From Mytilus galloprovincialis (Eukaryota > Mollusca > Bivalvia > Mytilida > Mytilidae): a DNA stretch of 64,000 nucleotides. The notes beneath the pieces are model-generated. The model was not told the origin of the DNA. It made no database searches and saw only the letters and a list, made by a program, of their open reading frames with translations. Each line of letters starts with the position of its first letter. The first letter of the stretch is position 1. The stretch spans positions 34,631,102-34,695,101 of the forward strand of contig NC_134850.1 in the NCBI RefSeq assembly GCF_965363235.1, in the 5' to 3' direction. The position numbers were made by a program, and so were the translations under genes. Positions 34,601 through 40,740 of the stretch are shown piece after piece.

Positions 34601-37062
34601 TTTCCAGTGACTTCTAGTGTATCAGTTCATTAAGAAATTTTAGGAATTTATTTGTTTTAGTCGACACATTGCCATTCACTTGTTATAACAAATCGGTAAT
34701 GACCGGCGGTAATGACCATCGGTATAAAATGTGTTTACTCTAAATTTGACAATTAAGTGAAATTAACTATGTTAAATTTCTTATTTTTATTTAGCTTATA
34801 TTTTTAATATAATATAATAATAAAATGAACTATGTGATATTGTCTTTTTATTGAACGGTCGTACCATATGAAGAATTTAGAAGTATTAAAATTAAACTAG
34901 CAAACTGTTAATTACCCCGGCCATACGCGTACGGTAGGACCATACGCGTATGGTCGGCCCATATGAGTATATACCCATATGGTCATGACCATACGCGTAT
35001 GGCCAAATACTCATATGGTCCGGAACAAATAAATATATATATACATATATATTCATATAAACAGGAGAGCATAATAACCAATTGCAGGATATACACTTAA
35101 GATGTTGAAATAGACTTTACCTTTTCCTTGTTGTCTATCTCTTTATCACTATCACCATCTTCGATTTCTTCATCCTCACTATCTTCATAATAAGTCTGTA
35201 ATATTAAAGTGTTACTTTAAAAACAGACAGACCGTGAGTATAGAAGAAAAACTGTTTCGAATTTTGAGGAAGTCATTTGTGCATTTTTAACTATATTTAA
35301 TCTAAATAGTGATCAAGATGCAAGAGTGTTTAAGAAGTTTGAAAAATATGACTTCACAAAACATAACATAAAGGAATACCATTAAAATAGATATAGGAAG
35401 ATGTGGTGTGAGTGCCAATGAGACAACTCTCCATACAAATAACAATTTAAAAAGTAAACCATTATAGGTTAAAGTACGGCCTTCAACACGGAGCCTTGGC
35501 TCACACCGAACAACAAGCTATAAAGGGCCCCAAAATTACTAGTGTAAAACCATTCAAACGGGAAAACCAACGGTTTAATCTATATAAACAAAACGAGAAA
35601 CGAGAAACACGTATATATTACATAAACAAACGACAACTACTGTACATCAGATTCCTGACTTAGGACAGGTGCAAACATTTTTTTAAGATTTAAAAACTCA
35701 AAAGCCGAAAAGTTAAAACATAAACAAGACCACCATAAGGCCTGAACATTTACCCTAGTACAATCTGATACTAGCTGATAACATACCTTAGCAAAAAACT
35801 GTCAAACCATTAAATGCATTTTGTAGTATTTGGGAGGTCACCAATCCAATGTAATGGAAATTGATCAAACAGAAAATCATATCCGGTCATTTTGAGATAC
35901 AATCTTGTTCCTGCGATAAATTTGTGCAGGCTGTCTAGAAAACGAGTATCAATAATAGCATGACGCAAGTCGAATAGTGTGATGTTTAATTGGTATGACC
36001 AGATGGGAATTGAAATACTTTAAAATTATAATGAAAAACTTACCAGCCGTGGACCGCGGAGGAAAGATTTAAGTCTTTTTTCCAGTGAAATGCCTGAAAG
36101 AAATATCATTAGGTATAAGGCATAAATATTTATATGCTGTTCTAATGTGATGTGATGCTTTCAAAGGTTTTACTTCTATTTCAGTGCATAGAAGAAAACA
36201 AACGTTTTCTCTGATGCTTTGAAAAATGTGTCAGTTTGATCAATTATCAATTTAACGTCGTGTTCAAACAATAATTCTTATATGACGTGTTTCTTTCGTT
36301 TTGTACACAACAACGTTATAAAATTCTCGATATATTTTATATTTAGCGCAGACTAAGAGATATACATACTAATGGATGTTACAATATACCTCCCACGTTG
36401 ATCCAAATGTATCGGATCCTATTTGCAAAACGCTATGCCGATTTTATGTTTTTAAAATTGCAATAAAAAAAAAAGACTGAAGAACTTTTAATTTTATTCG
36501 GATGCACAACAAAAAGAATTAATGCACATGTGCTTGGTGAAATCTACAAAGTCCATTAATTCTTTAGGCGCATGCTGTCCTTTCAACGTGACGTCCTACA
36601 AATGAAAACGCTAAAGCTGAAGGTTTTTCCGTTACGTGAACCATCGAAATTTGTATGTTCGATAAAAAGATATCGTGATACAGCCAAAACATTGTACTTT
36701 TAATGACATATAGTTTCAAATCTGTCTTTATAATTCAATAGCATATTAAAATAGTGATTTAATGTGTCTTATTAGACATTTTTTTTTTTGCGATGTAATG
36801 TCAGATCGTACACTCTCTGAAATCGATCGCAATACTTGACTACCGTTACGGCGTTACATATACACCACAAGAATAAAACACATCTGTAAACTGTAATACC
36901 AATGTCAAATCGTACATGTAATGTGTAATATAAGGCAATTACAAATGCTCTAAATATTTTTTTAATTAGCATAATTTCCTTATGGTAGTAACTATAAAAA
37001 AATATATAAAATGATAAAAGTACGTAATAATGCCATTTTTTATACTTACCACAGTCACTCAT
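1305..37062 (-). CDS. Mind-bomb-like protein with two MIB-ZZ-MIB modules and a TRPM-like tail, 3' part missing
   Basis: A spliced gene with about 24 coding exons, read from splice signals and frame. The coding exons are 37062-37050, 36093-36044, 35195-35121, 32430-32343, 31439-31221, 30424-30250, 29881-29781, 28648-28469, 27465-27359, 25024-24856, 23567-23384, 21851-21751, 20090-19881, 19115-19057, 18615-18450, 18137-18031, 15545-15455, 14985-14873, 14236-13964, 9592-9464, 8607-8523, 7753-7613, 5390-5284 (tentative) and 1601-1305. All junctions keep one frame, giving about 1080 codons. The domain order is leader, MIB/HERC2, ZZ, MIB/HERC2, MIB/HERC2, ZZ, MIB/HERC2, then a long region resembling TRPM N-terminal domains. 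In MIB1/MIB2 ubiquitin ligases a single MIB-ZZ-MIB module binds Notch-ligand tails and is followed by ankyrin repeats and RING fingers; neither is visible here. The last visible exon ends in a GTAAGA donor, so the gene continues past position 1. The gene model is secure from exon 1 to exon 19 and less so after that. Confidence 0.85.
1925..2470. repeat. Unclassified, probably repetitive segment
   Basis: This block is clearly more GC-rich than its surroundings and contains TAGTGCAGTGGTAGAG, which resembles a pol III A box. A clear B box at tRNA distance is lacking. It is probably a fragment of a dispersed element inside the intron; the family is unknown to me. Confidence 0.3.
2575..2690 (-). 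repeat. Dispersed repeat X ('GGCAACAGTAGTATACCGC' family), fragment
   Basis: Read on the minus strand this piece carries the ggcaacagtagtataccg core, the 'cataaat' motif and a GGGTTAC motif. These recur at 15178, 24010, 26862, 40548, 44938 and 58845. No ends or coding capacity are visible. Confidence 0.6.
4160..4290 (-). mobile_element. tRNA-derived SINE
   Basis: On the minus strand the copy starts with a Ser/Leu-tRNA-like A-box segment (AGAGGCCGAGTGGTCTA). It ends with the GAAGGTCGGTGGTTTTC block that is typical of common bivalve tRNA-derived SINEs. It lies in the intron between exons 23 and 24. It is diverged, and the B box is poorly preserved. Confidence 0.6.
4560..5400 (-). repeat. Tandem duplication of an exon-bearing ~450-bp segment
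   Basis: Two diverged copies lie head to tail. Positions 4571-4680 align with 4984-5100 (shared AATTAATAT..CCAAT and TTCC blocks). Positions 4748-4870 align with 5227-5370 (shared ACAGGCG start and spaced TATCAC / CCATTCCA-like blocks). The right copy contains exon candidate 23 with open frame and GTAAGTG donor. The matching part of the left copy has lost its frame and donor. The second aligned part, at 4990-5104, also reads as a short open segment (IKSWNGVFFYQQHC) that resembles the exon's YWNGAKQLIETGC, but lacks clear splice sites. Confidence 0.5.
5284..5390 (-). CDS. Exon 23 (tentative): helical pair resembling TRPM MHR repeats
   Basis: This candidate exon has a TTTTGCAG acceptor and an excellent GTAAGTG donor, and enters in phase 1 as exon 22 requires. 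It encodes about 36 residues, including ELYGLIFLALLQKQYWNG and AKQLIETGC. A helix - short turn - helix ending in a G-x motif is like the ankyrin-like repeat of TRPM proteins (their 'DFVKLLLENG' helix). It lies inside a ~450-bp tandem duplication whose other copy is decayed. If it is skipped, exon 22 could join the last exon at an alternative acceptor (1582) without breaking the frame. Confidence 0.5.
5464..6575 (+). mobile_element. 5'-truncated retroelement relic, family 1 (Penelope-type RT C-terminus plus 3' tail)
   Basis: Residues SPSYGVYISQLVRFARVC near 5550-5610 match the conserved block after the RT palm in a reverse transcriptase family common in mollusc genomes. The following ~330 bp still resembles the C-terminal part. 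From about 6100 it continues as the family's long 3' untranslated tail, ending near 6575 with CCCATTTCCATTCTC. The copy is 5' truncated and old. The same tail recurs at 19620, 33280 and, inverted, at 20388. Classing it as Penelope-like rather than another non-LTR group is an inference from the motif order. Confidence 0.6.
6585..6830 (+). mobile_element. Single diverged retrozyme-like unit
   Basis: This copy matches parts of the 59-62 kb array unit: CTACCACTGGGTCGA, CCCTCATGCAAATGCAAAGC, the AAGCTT..GATTTTCAAATAT block, and a hammerhead core followed by ATGGTACCGTT. It follows directly on the family-1 retroelement tail. It shows internal deletions relative to the 350-bp unit. Confidence 0.65.
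6763..6806 (+). ncRNA. Hammerhead ribozyme, single copy
   Basis: The core CTGAAGA is followed by a stem II that is altered (GTC facing GTC), then CGAAA, a palindrome-like helix III (ATACGCAT) and cleavage triplet ATC. Helix I strands GCATCA and TGGTAC pair with one mismatch. It is probably weakened but all core nucleotides are present. It lies in an intron of the host gene, antisense to it. Confidence 0.65.
7613..9592 (-). CDS. Exons 20-22: linker with strongly acidic serine-rich tract
   Basis: Exon 20 (9592-9464) encodes GKYTDMYPNALSMYLLKEGK and a helical, basic remainder. Exon 21 (8607-8523) encodes DFKHGLWLELQNDTNMAF. Exon 22 (7753-7613) encodes an Asp/Ser/Glu tract centred on DSDSDDDSDVED, followed by a hydrophilic stretch ending PEGRRT. 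Splice sites are good (TTTCAG, ACAG and GTAG acceptors; GTATAT, GTATTA and GTGAGT donors), and phases chain 0-0-1-1. The acidic tract is probably a disordered linker or casein-kinase-2-type target; that is inference. The region has no recognised family. Confidence 0.68.
9796..9850 (-). ncRNA. Decayed hammerhead ribozyme fragment
   Basis: The reverse strand carries GTCGAAATGCGCATCTGGTG (helix II end, GAAA, helix III, cleavage site and helix I) and a GGTACC flank as in the array. The catalytic CTGAAGA box is changed to CTCAAGG, so activity is unlikely. Confidence 0.6.
12099..13102. mobile_element. Non-autonomous DNA transposon with subterminal GATCGTAGTG arrays
   Basis: The ends are inverted: ACTAGACCACAATCGCACTA on the left faces ACTAGACCACGATCGCACCA read inward from the right. 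Most of the ~1-kb body is degenerate short repeats of the type GATCGTAGTG / CGTGGT. They run mainly in one orientation on the right half, with mixed orientation on the left. It has no transposase-like frame; the open frames on the minus strand are by-products of the repeats. Short terminal repeats plus subterminal motif arrays are typical of CACTA-type elements, and the right end reads CACTAGACC inward. I could not see a clean target duplication. Confidence 0.6.
13740..13785 (-). repeat. Fragment of the 'TGCCAATGAGACAAC' high-copy family
   Basis: A short inverted fragment reading CAATCATACCACATCT, the family's signature. Other copies are listed at 17868, 35388, 39000, 44336, 51131 and 53005. 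Confidence 0.5.
13964..15545 (-). CDS. Exons 17-19: unassigned region with alternating strands and helices
   Basis: Exon 17 (15545-15455) encodes ELVKKGFKLFERGDVEKD, a helix followed by acidic residues. Exon 18 (14985-14873) encodes TVLPVIISLRKGAFRKPV. Exon 19 (14236-13964) encodes about 91 residues including VTVLTPVKFTNYGSS and FDAIICCLIIGG. The pattern of short hydrophobic strands and glycine turns suggests a Rossmann-like alpha/beta fold. No signature motif was recognised. The end of exon 19 is uncertain: I use GTGATA because it keeps phase 0 for the next exon, while a GTATGC donor 33 nt earlier would need an unseen exon. The intron to exon 20 (4.4 kb) could hide an in-frame exon. Confidence 0.65.
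14442..14580 (+). repeat. Imperfect direct repeat pair
   Basis: Two consecutive pieces share GCAACGATC, then AAAtTtTTGG, and then TTCTACGGTTTTCTATT. The spacing is about 75-90 bp, with a small insertion in the first. It lies in the intron between exons 18 and 19. Nature unknown. Confidence 0.5.
15178..15390 (+). repeat. Dispersed repeat X, longer copy
   Basis: Starts AAAGGCAACAGTAGTATAC and continues through the ACAAACCCGATAGCCAGTG and GGAACAACAAAAACACTG blocks also seen in other bivalve copies. It is intronic, between exons 17 and 18. Confidence 0.6.
16110..17995. mobile_element. Non-autonomous CACTA (EnSpm-type) transposon with subterminal repeat arrays
   Basis: The ends are perfect inverted repeats, CACTACAAACCAGTAAAA on the left and its complement on the right, flanked by TTA on both sides (16107-16109 and 17996-17998). 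CACTA termini with 3-bp duplications and dense subterminal repeats are the hallmark of CACTA/EnSpm elements. Inside the left end, ~250 bp of CTGAACCATACTCGAC-like units are arrayed. The mirror array occupies 17590-17865. A second inverted block (GGCCTATATCTGTACTCGAC) lies just inside the ends. The ~1-kb centre shows no transposase. It lies in the intron between exons 16 and 17. A (TA)n run is at 16577-16610. Confidence 0.75.
17868..17977 (-). repeat. High-copy repeat fragment nested in the CACTA element
   Basis: Between the right terminal repeat and the right subterminal array sits ~110 bp reading (minus strand) GATGTGGTATGATTGCCAAT, then GACAACTGTCCAC and GGCCTTCAAAGG. The left end of the CACTA element lacks it, so it inserted after the transposon had landed. 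Confidence 0.65.
18031..19115 (-). CDS. Exons 14-16: unassigned region, possibly TRPM SLOG-like
   Basis: Exons 19115-19057, 18615-18450 and 18137-18031 encode about 110 residues. Visible landmarks are GYFDVDFVFDNS, FKPSLFIVFADHPEF, a helix MEKLIEEVMEFAKKT and then RLPCLVAGRKVMFYGGSSNS. The order (KPxLxIxV strand, amphipathic helix, hydrophobic strand, GG turn) is reminiscent of the SLOG-like MHR1 region of TRPM channels, where a KPxLVISV strand is followed by a helix and an AWIxTGG turn. The resemblance is structural and weak, so I do not claim homology. The exon 15 donor is poor (GTTTGT), but no better site keeps the frame. Exon 16 has a good TTTTAG acceptor. Confidence 0.7.
19620..19750 (+). 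mobile_element. Retroelement family 1, short 3' tail copy
   Basis: Only the last ~130 bp of the family tail is present: TCTCCGGGTGCGGAATTTC, then CTTTGGTCGGGTTGTTG, then CATTCTCAATTTTA at the end. Extreme 5' truncation is typical of target-primed retroposition. Confidence 0.65.
19881..21851 (-). CDS. Exons 12-13: fourth MIB/HERC2 domain (module 2)
   Basis: Exon 12 (21851-21751) is 101 nt, exactly the length and phase (2 to 1) of exon 7, and carries YGIFKGAQVVEYDDQNSG. Exon 13 (20090-19881) carries EVAVKWSVRN, THDILEL and the ending YVYHEHLPILGK, matching the DHLP ending of module 1. The WDxG signature is degenerate here (WSVRN), so this copy is the most diverged of the four. Both splice sites are strong (TTTCAG/GTAAAT and TTAG/GTGAGA). 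The Mind-bomb-like part ends here, at about residue 558. Confidence 0.82.
20388..20700 (-). mobile_element. Retroelement family 1, inverted 3' tail copy
   Basis: On the minus strand the tail is recognisable through the AGTCAGGATCATCTGG-type block, the 'GGGGCCAGATGAGGCTGACA' region and the 'GTTGTTGTCTCTTTGA' end. It lies in the intron between exons 12 and 13, antisense to the copy at 19620. Confidence 0.6.
20778..21545. mobile_element. 'ACCATACGCGTATGG' element, first copy
   Basis: The left end is built of repeated palindrome-like words (CCATACGCGTATGGT, ACCATATGAGTAT) and GTTATTAACGGGCCGGACC, as in the element at 34061. Its interior (TCGTAACATGACTGCAGTAC) also matches that element. The right inverted end was not found. 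A 'GGACGGACG'-type repeat is nested at 20990-21255. Confidence 0.55.
20990..21255 (+). repeat. 'GACGGACGGAC' dispersed repeat, nested copy
   Basis: Shares with 47795-48050 the blocks TTCAATGGACCGTGAAAT, AGAAAGATCATAACATA, GTTTCAAGTTG and AACTTTAACCT. It then has a stretch of (GRACGGACGGAC) words and a closing AACATAATG. It is intronic. Confidence 0.6.
22697..22833. repeat. Long near-perfect hairpin (foldback element)
   Basis: Arms of about 60 bp face each other: AGATTATAACATG, CCATATTGGCCCTGGTATCA and CCCATATCGGCC on the left all recur inverted on the right. The loop is about 15 nt around CTTTAG. Mismatches are few and clustered. It lies in the intron between exons 11 and 12, so it would be transcribed as a long dsRNA stem. 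Confidence 0.85.
23384..23567 (-). CDS. Exon 11: second ZZ-type zinc finger (module 2)
   Basis: The exon encodes CDIC, CLDC, CNKC and the terminal KHD...THKF histidines, so the ZZ is complete. Relative to the first ZZ it has a longer loop between the first two cysteine pairs (about six extra residues). Like exon 6 it starts in phase 1 and ends in phase 2, here at a GTACTT donor after AAATG. The YDLCNKCYMEDKHD core is closely similar to YDLCTRCYMDDEHD of exon 6. This supports descent of the two fingers from one duplicated exon. Confidence 0.92.
24856..27465 (-). CDS. Exons 9-10: third MIB/HERC2 domain (module 2)
   Basis: Exon 9 (27465-27359) begins SAFNGLRVVRGPAWKEND and runs to YVGTIVKVHK. 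Exon 10 (25024-24856) adds a Lys/Ser/Thr-rich insert and then IIDVQWDNGKTFQYDV, the WDxG ... YDL signature. Compared with exon 5 this domain is split by a phase-0 intron and carries about 30 extra residues of low-complexity loop. The exon 9 donor is either GTATAA after AAG (used here) or GTAAAG 15 nt earlier; both keep the frame. It is the first MIB/HERC2 domain of the second module. Confidence 0.82.
25057..25290 (+). mobile_element. Retroelement family 2, 3' tail copy
   Basis: Matches the tail of the RT-bearing copy at 54190-54490: GGGTGCCACAT, CAGGATCTGCTTACCCTTC, GAGCACCTGAGATCACCCC, then TAAGCCATGGCGTTGACAGT. It is 5' truncated and sits in the intron just upstream of exon 10. Confidence 0.7.
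25763..26319. mobile_element. TTAA-flanked MITE (piggyBac-like), copy 1
   Basis: TTAA followed by AGTCATATGAAAC at the left is mirrored by GTTTCATATGACT and TTAA at the right. The ~550-bp interior has no transposase. It is homologous along its length to 31553-32107 (shared CGCTTCCAG-type, GGAGACAATCGGTAAACT and TTAGCTGCCATATTTT blocks). TTAA target sites and 13-bp inverted ends fit piggyBac-derived MITEs. Confidence 0.75.
26862..26998 (-). repeat. Dispersed repeat X, minus-strand copy
   Basis: The reverse strand of the family is visible as GTAACCCGGATTTGT and CAGCGGTATACTACTGTTG. Intronic, between exons 9 and 10. Confidence 0.6.
28469..29881 (-). CDS. Exons 7-8: second MIB/HERC2 domain (module 1)
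   Basis: Exon 7 (29881-29781, 101 nt) carries the start of the domain, GIGKGATVKLRSDDKHEG. Exon 8 (28648-28469) completes it with AKVKWNDSEGRYAVGTDG and CDLKF, then ends in YYADHLPVVSS. A terminal YY..DHLP motif is what I expect after the second MIB/HERC2 domain of Mind-bomb proteins, and a similar ending recurs after exon 13. The acceptor of exon 8 is unusual: AG preceded by AATAAA rather than a clean pyrimidine tract, although a T-run lies just upstream. The reading frame across the junction is seamless. Confidence 0.85.
29006..29190 (+). repeat. 35-bp direct repeat, 146 bp apart
   Basis: TGAAAATACGCAACACAATT and the following GG/GA-CAACGGATTCATA occur at 29006-29041 and again at 29152-29188. 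This suggests a small local duplication inside the intron between exons 7 and 8. Confidence 0.5.
29213..29310 (-). mobile_element. Hammerhead-bearing repeat fragment (CTGATGA subfamily), decayed
   Basis: On the minus strand it reads GGCTTTATAACTTTTTTGAT, GATGAGTCTTATGTATACGA, AACGAGCGTATGGCG and GCCTGGTACC. These are the landmarks of the element at 41586 and 63817. The ribozyme core is changed at the first C and at the cleavage triplet, so it is probably inactive. Confidence 0.6.
30250..30424 (-). CDS. Exon 6: first ZZ-type zinc finger (module 1)
   Basis: This exon encodes about residues 149-207. It has the full ZZ ligand set: CDGC, then CRNC, then CTRC, and a closing EHD..GHRF pair of histidines. 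The YDLCTRCY core is typical of ZZ fingers in Mind-bomb proteins. The exon starts in phase 1 and ends in phase 2 at a strong GTGAGT donor, which is the same phase pattern as the second ZZ exon. By family knowledge the ZZ packs between two MIB/HERC2 domains and helps to hold the substrate peptide. No zinc ligand is missing. Confidence 0.93.
30591..30708. repeat. Hairpin-forming palindrome next to exon 6
   Basis: About 118 bp fold on themselves: GAATGTGGTGCACC and GAATAACC on the left face GGTTATT and GTGCACCACATT on the right. The pairing continues outward through GAAATAAC / GTTATTTC and the TTTCTG / CAGAAA ends. It lies ~170 bp upstream of exon 6 in the intron. Confidence 0.75.
31221..32430 (-). 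CDS. Exons 4-5: first MIB/HERC2 domain (module 1)
   Basis: Exon 4 (32430-32343) is a 29-residue linker. Exon 5 (31439-31221) encodes the domain in one piece, about residues 76-148. Family hallmarks are visible: GLRVIRSRSW at the start, the glycine turn REIGTIINV, the VVKVQWDSSNG strand and the closing GDNGQYDLLLL. These match the GxRVxRGxDW ... GxVxxV ... VxVxWDxG ... GxxxxYDL pattern of MIB/HERC2 domains. The exon is bounded by phase-1 introns on both sides, with an acceptor at 31440 and a GTAAAC donor. A TTAA-flanked MITE sits just upstream in the intron between exons 4 and 5. Confidence 0.88.
31553..32107. mobile_element. TTAA-flanked MITE (piggyBac-like), copy 2
   Basis: A full-length relative of the element at 25763 in the same orientation. 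It is bounded by TTAA and AGTCTTATAAAAC at the left and GTTTTATATGACT and TTAA at the right. Its terminal repeats are slightly diverged from each other. It is in the intron between exons 4 and 5. Confidence 0.72.
33280..33740 (+). mobile_element. Retroelement family 1, 3' tail copy
   Basis: About 460 bp of the same 3' tail as at 6100-6575: ACACGGACTTCTCTTAACAT, GTTAAACCTCGCCGCATTTT, GTCCCAAGTCAGGAG, CACCCCGGGTGTGG and the TTCCCCATTTC end. It is 5' truncated, in the intron between exons 3 and 4. Confidence 0.68.
34061..35030. mobile_element. 'ACCATACGCGTATGG' element, second copy with both ends
   Basis: The left end (GACCATATGAGTATTTGG, ACCATACGCGTATGGTC) is repeated inverted at the right end (CCATACGCGTATGGCC, AATACTCATATGGTCC). 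Each end is a cluster of several such words, many of them palindromes themselves. The ~0.75-kb interior is AT-rich without coding signs. It lies in the intron between exons 3 and 4, just downstream of exon 3. Confidence 0.65.
35121..37062 (-). CDS. Exons 1-3: start codon, basic peptide and acidic linker
   Basis: The ATG at 37062-37060 opens a 13-nt coding piece (MSDCG) that ends at a GTAAGT donor. Exon 2 (36093-36044) adds ISLEKRLKSFLRGPRL, a short basic amphipathic-looking segment. Exon 3 (35195-35121) adds an acidic stretch rich in Asp, Glu and Ser, about residues 22-46. The start is chosen because it is the only ATG in frame with exon 2 and has a good donor straight after it. No signal peptide or membrane segment is seen, so the N-terminus is probably cytosolic. 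An untranslated 5' exon further right cannot be excluded. The first introns are about 1, 0.8 and 2.7 kb. Confidence 0.7.
35388..35790 (+). repeat. 'TGCCAATGAGACAAC' high-copy family, ~400-bp copy
   Basis: Begins GAAGATGTGGTGTGAGTGCC, continues AATGAGACAACTCTCCA, then TACGGCCTTCAACACGGAGC, ACATAAACAAACGACAACTA and CCTGACTTAGGACAGGTGCA. All of these are landmarks of this bivalve family. Intronic, between exons 2 and 3. Confidence 0.65.
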
Positions 37063-38756
37063 CTCGACAGGTGCACACTATGAAATGTTTATCCCAGCAT
37101 GCTAAATATGAAATAAAATGTTGCATATGTTTCTGAGAAATTTATACATAATAATAAATGAATACTTGATTCTGGAAAAGTACTTCACTGAACGGATACT
37201 TATATGATGATTCGATCTTAAATATATTATACTTTATTCCCAGCCTTGGTAGATCAGCTATCTTTCCGTTGACTGTTTGATTTAACATTAAAATACAATT
37301 CACTTGTTTTCTTGATTTTACTTGTACATGTATACATGCTATACATGTATATAGTGTACGTGCGAACTCGTAGCCAGGGACAAATGTACATGATGTAGTA
37401 CATTTTGAGATCTTATACTTTATATTTTCAAACATACATAAAGTAGTCAACCATACACAACAATGAATTTTCCATATATGATTTCAACAAACGGTTCAAG
37501 ACTGCAAAACATGTGTTCTTATCAAAACCATTGATTAACGGCAAAAACACGTAATTTCTTTCTTTTACATTACATTACGTTACATCCACTGATGCCAACG
37601 GCCGAAAGTATATATCAGTTTTTCAAAAGTCAATTAAACCACATATTTACCGAAACAAAAGACAGTAATTATTGTATTCCATATTCCGAGAGAAATGTAT
37701 GTAATGGCAATTATTTACCAAAACTAATTGTACAAAAAACGTTTACCAAAATTATGCACGTAAAAACACGCGACGTTTTGTGCGATGAATATTCTTTTTT
37801 CGCAGGTGAATATGCTTATTTATTCAAAATCCCATTCATATAGAAAAACCATCAAAAATTCTTATAAATATGGAATAACAATCTTTATTTTCTTGATCCG
37901 CAAATTCAATGTGACTCCTATGCTGAAAAACACAGGTGTTTTACTTTTTGTCGAGGTAATATCTAATGATTCATTTGTACTAACTTTACATATGCATGGT
38001 ATCTTTTTTATTAGTTGATTTAATATTTTTCCGTACAAGGGTATATATGCTTAAATGACTCGCGTGCTAAACGGACAATGATTTATTTTATGTTGAAAGT
38101 TGACGTTTTAAATACAAGTATCGCATACACGTTACCATAATTAAATATCCATGTAAATAAGGTCATGGTCAAATGAACCCTACCCGACTGTTCATAGTAT
38201 CCATTACACTACGTAATCGTATTCGCCAAACCAGTCATTGACTACTAAAGCAGGCAAAAGTGACAAGGACAAATGAATCCTCCAAGATATTATTATTTTA
38301 TAATCATTAGAAGCACTAAATACAGTTGACATATTACTTATGGTATCTACGATACAGATCACGAAACAGAAGCTTATCATAGAAAAATGAACACACCTTG
38401 TTGTTTCGTTATTGAAATACGGAATAACTCATATTTCTAAAAATAAATGGATAAAACTAAATGCACATGCATACATTTCAGAATATGTACATCTCAAAAA
38501 TTCTCAGTTTATGAAATATTATAATTTGATCTACCTAATCCATATAACAATCGAATGCCTTGTTAACAATCATGGTATTGTTAACTTACAAATCTCTATT
38601 AACACATTGATGGTCGTTAATTTCTAGTAATACTGAAAGTTTTTTTGTTTTTTTGTTAAATCTAAATGAAATGTTTGATTCTTTTATCTCAACATAACAA
38701 ATCTTTACCTTCGCAGTTAAGCACACCCAAAGTACATTGTTATCAGTTACAAGTTA

Positions 38757-38965
38757 AACAATACAAGTAACACAATAAACAATACAACTGACAGAATAAA
38801 CAATACAAGTAACATGATACACAATACAAGTAACATAATAAACAATACAAGTAACAGAATTAACAATACAAGAAACAGGATAAACAATACAAGTAACAGA
38901 ATAAACAATACAAATGGATAATAGACAATGAAAATTACAGGATGGACGATACAAGTAACATAATA
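38757..38965 (+). repeat. 21-bp tandem repeat
   Basis: About ten units of ACAATACAAGTAACAnAATAA in a row, with scattered substitutions. This is a plain minisatellite. Confidence 0.85.
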
Positions 38966-38999
38966 GACAATAATTTCAGGCCCTTTTATAGCTGACTAT

Positions 39000-39125
39000 G
39001 CGGTATTGGCTTTGCTAATAGTTGAAAGCCGTACAAAAACCTAAAGTTGGTAATTTTTGTGTCATTTTGGTCTCCTGTGGAGATTTGTTTCATTGGCAAT
39101 CATACCACATCTTTTTTTTTATACA
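39000..39125 (-). repeat. 'TGCCAATGAGACAAC' family, short copy
   Basis: Minus-strand fragment: GTCATTTTGGTCTCCTGTGG, then TTCATTGGCAATCATACCAC before a T-run on the plus strand. Confidence 0.6.
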
Positions 39126-40547
39126 ATTTATACGTAGTAAAGATGTATCTAGTCATTCTTGTATGACATTGTTTAATCCTTGCATTTTTTGTTTGGTTCA
39201 AGAATAATTGTTCGTTTTGACTTGCTGATAAAGAGGAAGGTTTAAATTAGTAAGTGTTATTAACACACTTTAGGATTTACTAAGGTGAGATTGAGGAATT
39301 TTTTGTCAGACGTTTAGACTCCTTATATTTTTTCTTCTTTGCCGGGTAAAATACTTCGCCACACAACACCAATTTTTCTTTTCATATAAGTACCAATAGC
39401 TCATAAAAAGGTAATTTTCCAAAATTTAAATTGATTGTAGATTTCTTTTCTTTCAATTTGACACCAACATGATATCTTTACAAATATAATGCTAAATAAT
39501 GAAGCAGCCTAATCCCGTCATTTTTAAAAGTTAAATATTTCGAAAAGAAACTTAATAATCTATCAATATCTTAAGCTTATTTTATTCCTTAGCTGATGCT
39601 CTTCTGATTGATGATATAAATTGTTAACTCATATGTACATTCTTTAGTTACAAATATCTTTTTTTTTAAATCGCCAATTATACTTCATTATTTTCAGATG
39701 AATTTTCAAATACTTGTAGAAAAAAGGTTTAAAGAGCAATTTGAAAATAATTAAATAGGTTAAGCATATTAGATTACTGGTTAATTTACATTTTGACGAT
39801 TACTCTTTCGGATTTTTAAAAAATAGCGACCAAACAATTTTCAAACGTAGACGATGTTCGACACTTATTTTGTCCATGCAAATAACACAATTAAATTTCA
39901 ATGTTTATAATGCAATTAAATATGACATGTTATTGCCACTATAATGATAGCCAAGGACATAGATTAAGGAGATATGAAATTGACAACGTGATCAAAGAAA
40001 ACAAACATGGTACCTAATCACGACGAAAATTTTACAATACCTAGATGTAGACATTAAGTTTTGACAATACCTATGTAGATTAAAGTTGTCCGATTTTCAC
40101 TGAAATTCATTACAATATTATTATATATTTATAAAAAGAAGACCTCGAATGGATATTAACCGAGTTGAAATAACTTTATGTTTCACTTTTCTTTAAATTA
40201 TTGATCGGGTAAGTAACCAGTAAATTTTACATAATCCTCATTAAACCAGTAACATGCAGAGTTATCAAACGTAATTATGACTTGAATAGTTGCATATGTT
40301 ACTTCATTTTCAAGCTAAAATTCAATTAATTGGTATTTTTTCGATTATCGGTAATCCTTAGACGAATAATAGTCCCGTGAATGAAACAGTTAGGGAGCTC
40401 TATGAATATTTTTCAAGTCTTCGTAATAGATTGTGTATTGCTATAATTCTATATTGCATTGTTGGTATAAAGACCAATCTGTTTAAATCAGCAGTGACAT
40501 TGAATAAAATTCTACCAACTGATTTTAAAGAAAACGTTTTCTTCATC

Positions 40548-40740
40548 TTTAATAAAGGCAACAGTAGTATACCGTTGTTCGAAAATCATAAATCGATTGA
40601 GAGAACACAAACCGTACGATAGACAACCGAGCACCACAGTCACAAATTTCATAATTGTTTCTTTTGAACACGACAATATTGTTATAACTACAAGGGTATC
40701 GCGTGCAGGAAATAAAATTGTTCTCATTGACGGACATCCA
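40548..40740 (+). repeat. Dispersed repeat X, plus-strand copy
   Basis: AATAAAGGCAACAGTAGTAT, then CCGTTGTTCGAAAATCATAA and ATCGATTGAGAGAACACAAA. Confidence 0.65.

Noticed and set aside
38757-38965. CRISPR-like array
   Set aside because: The repeats are contiguous 21-mers without unique spacers, in a eukaryotic genome.
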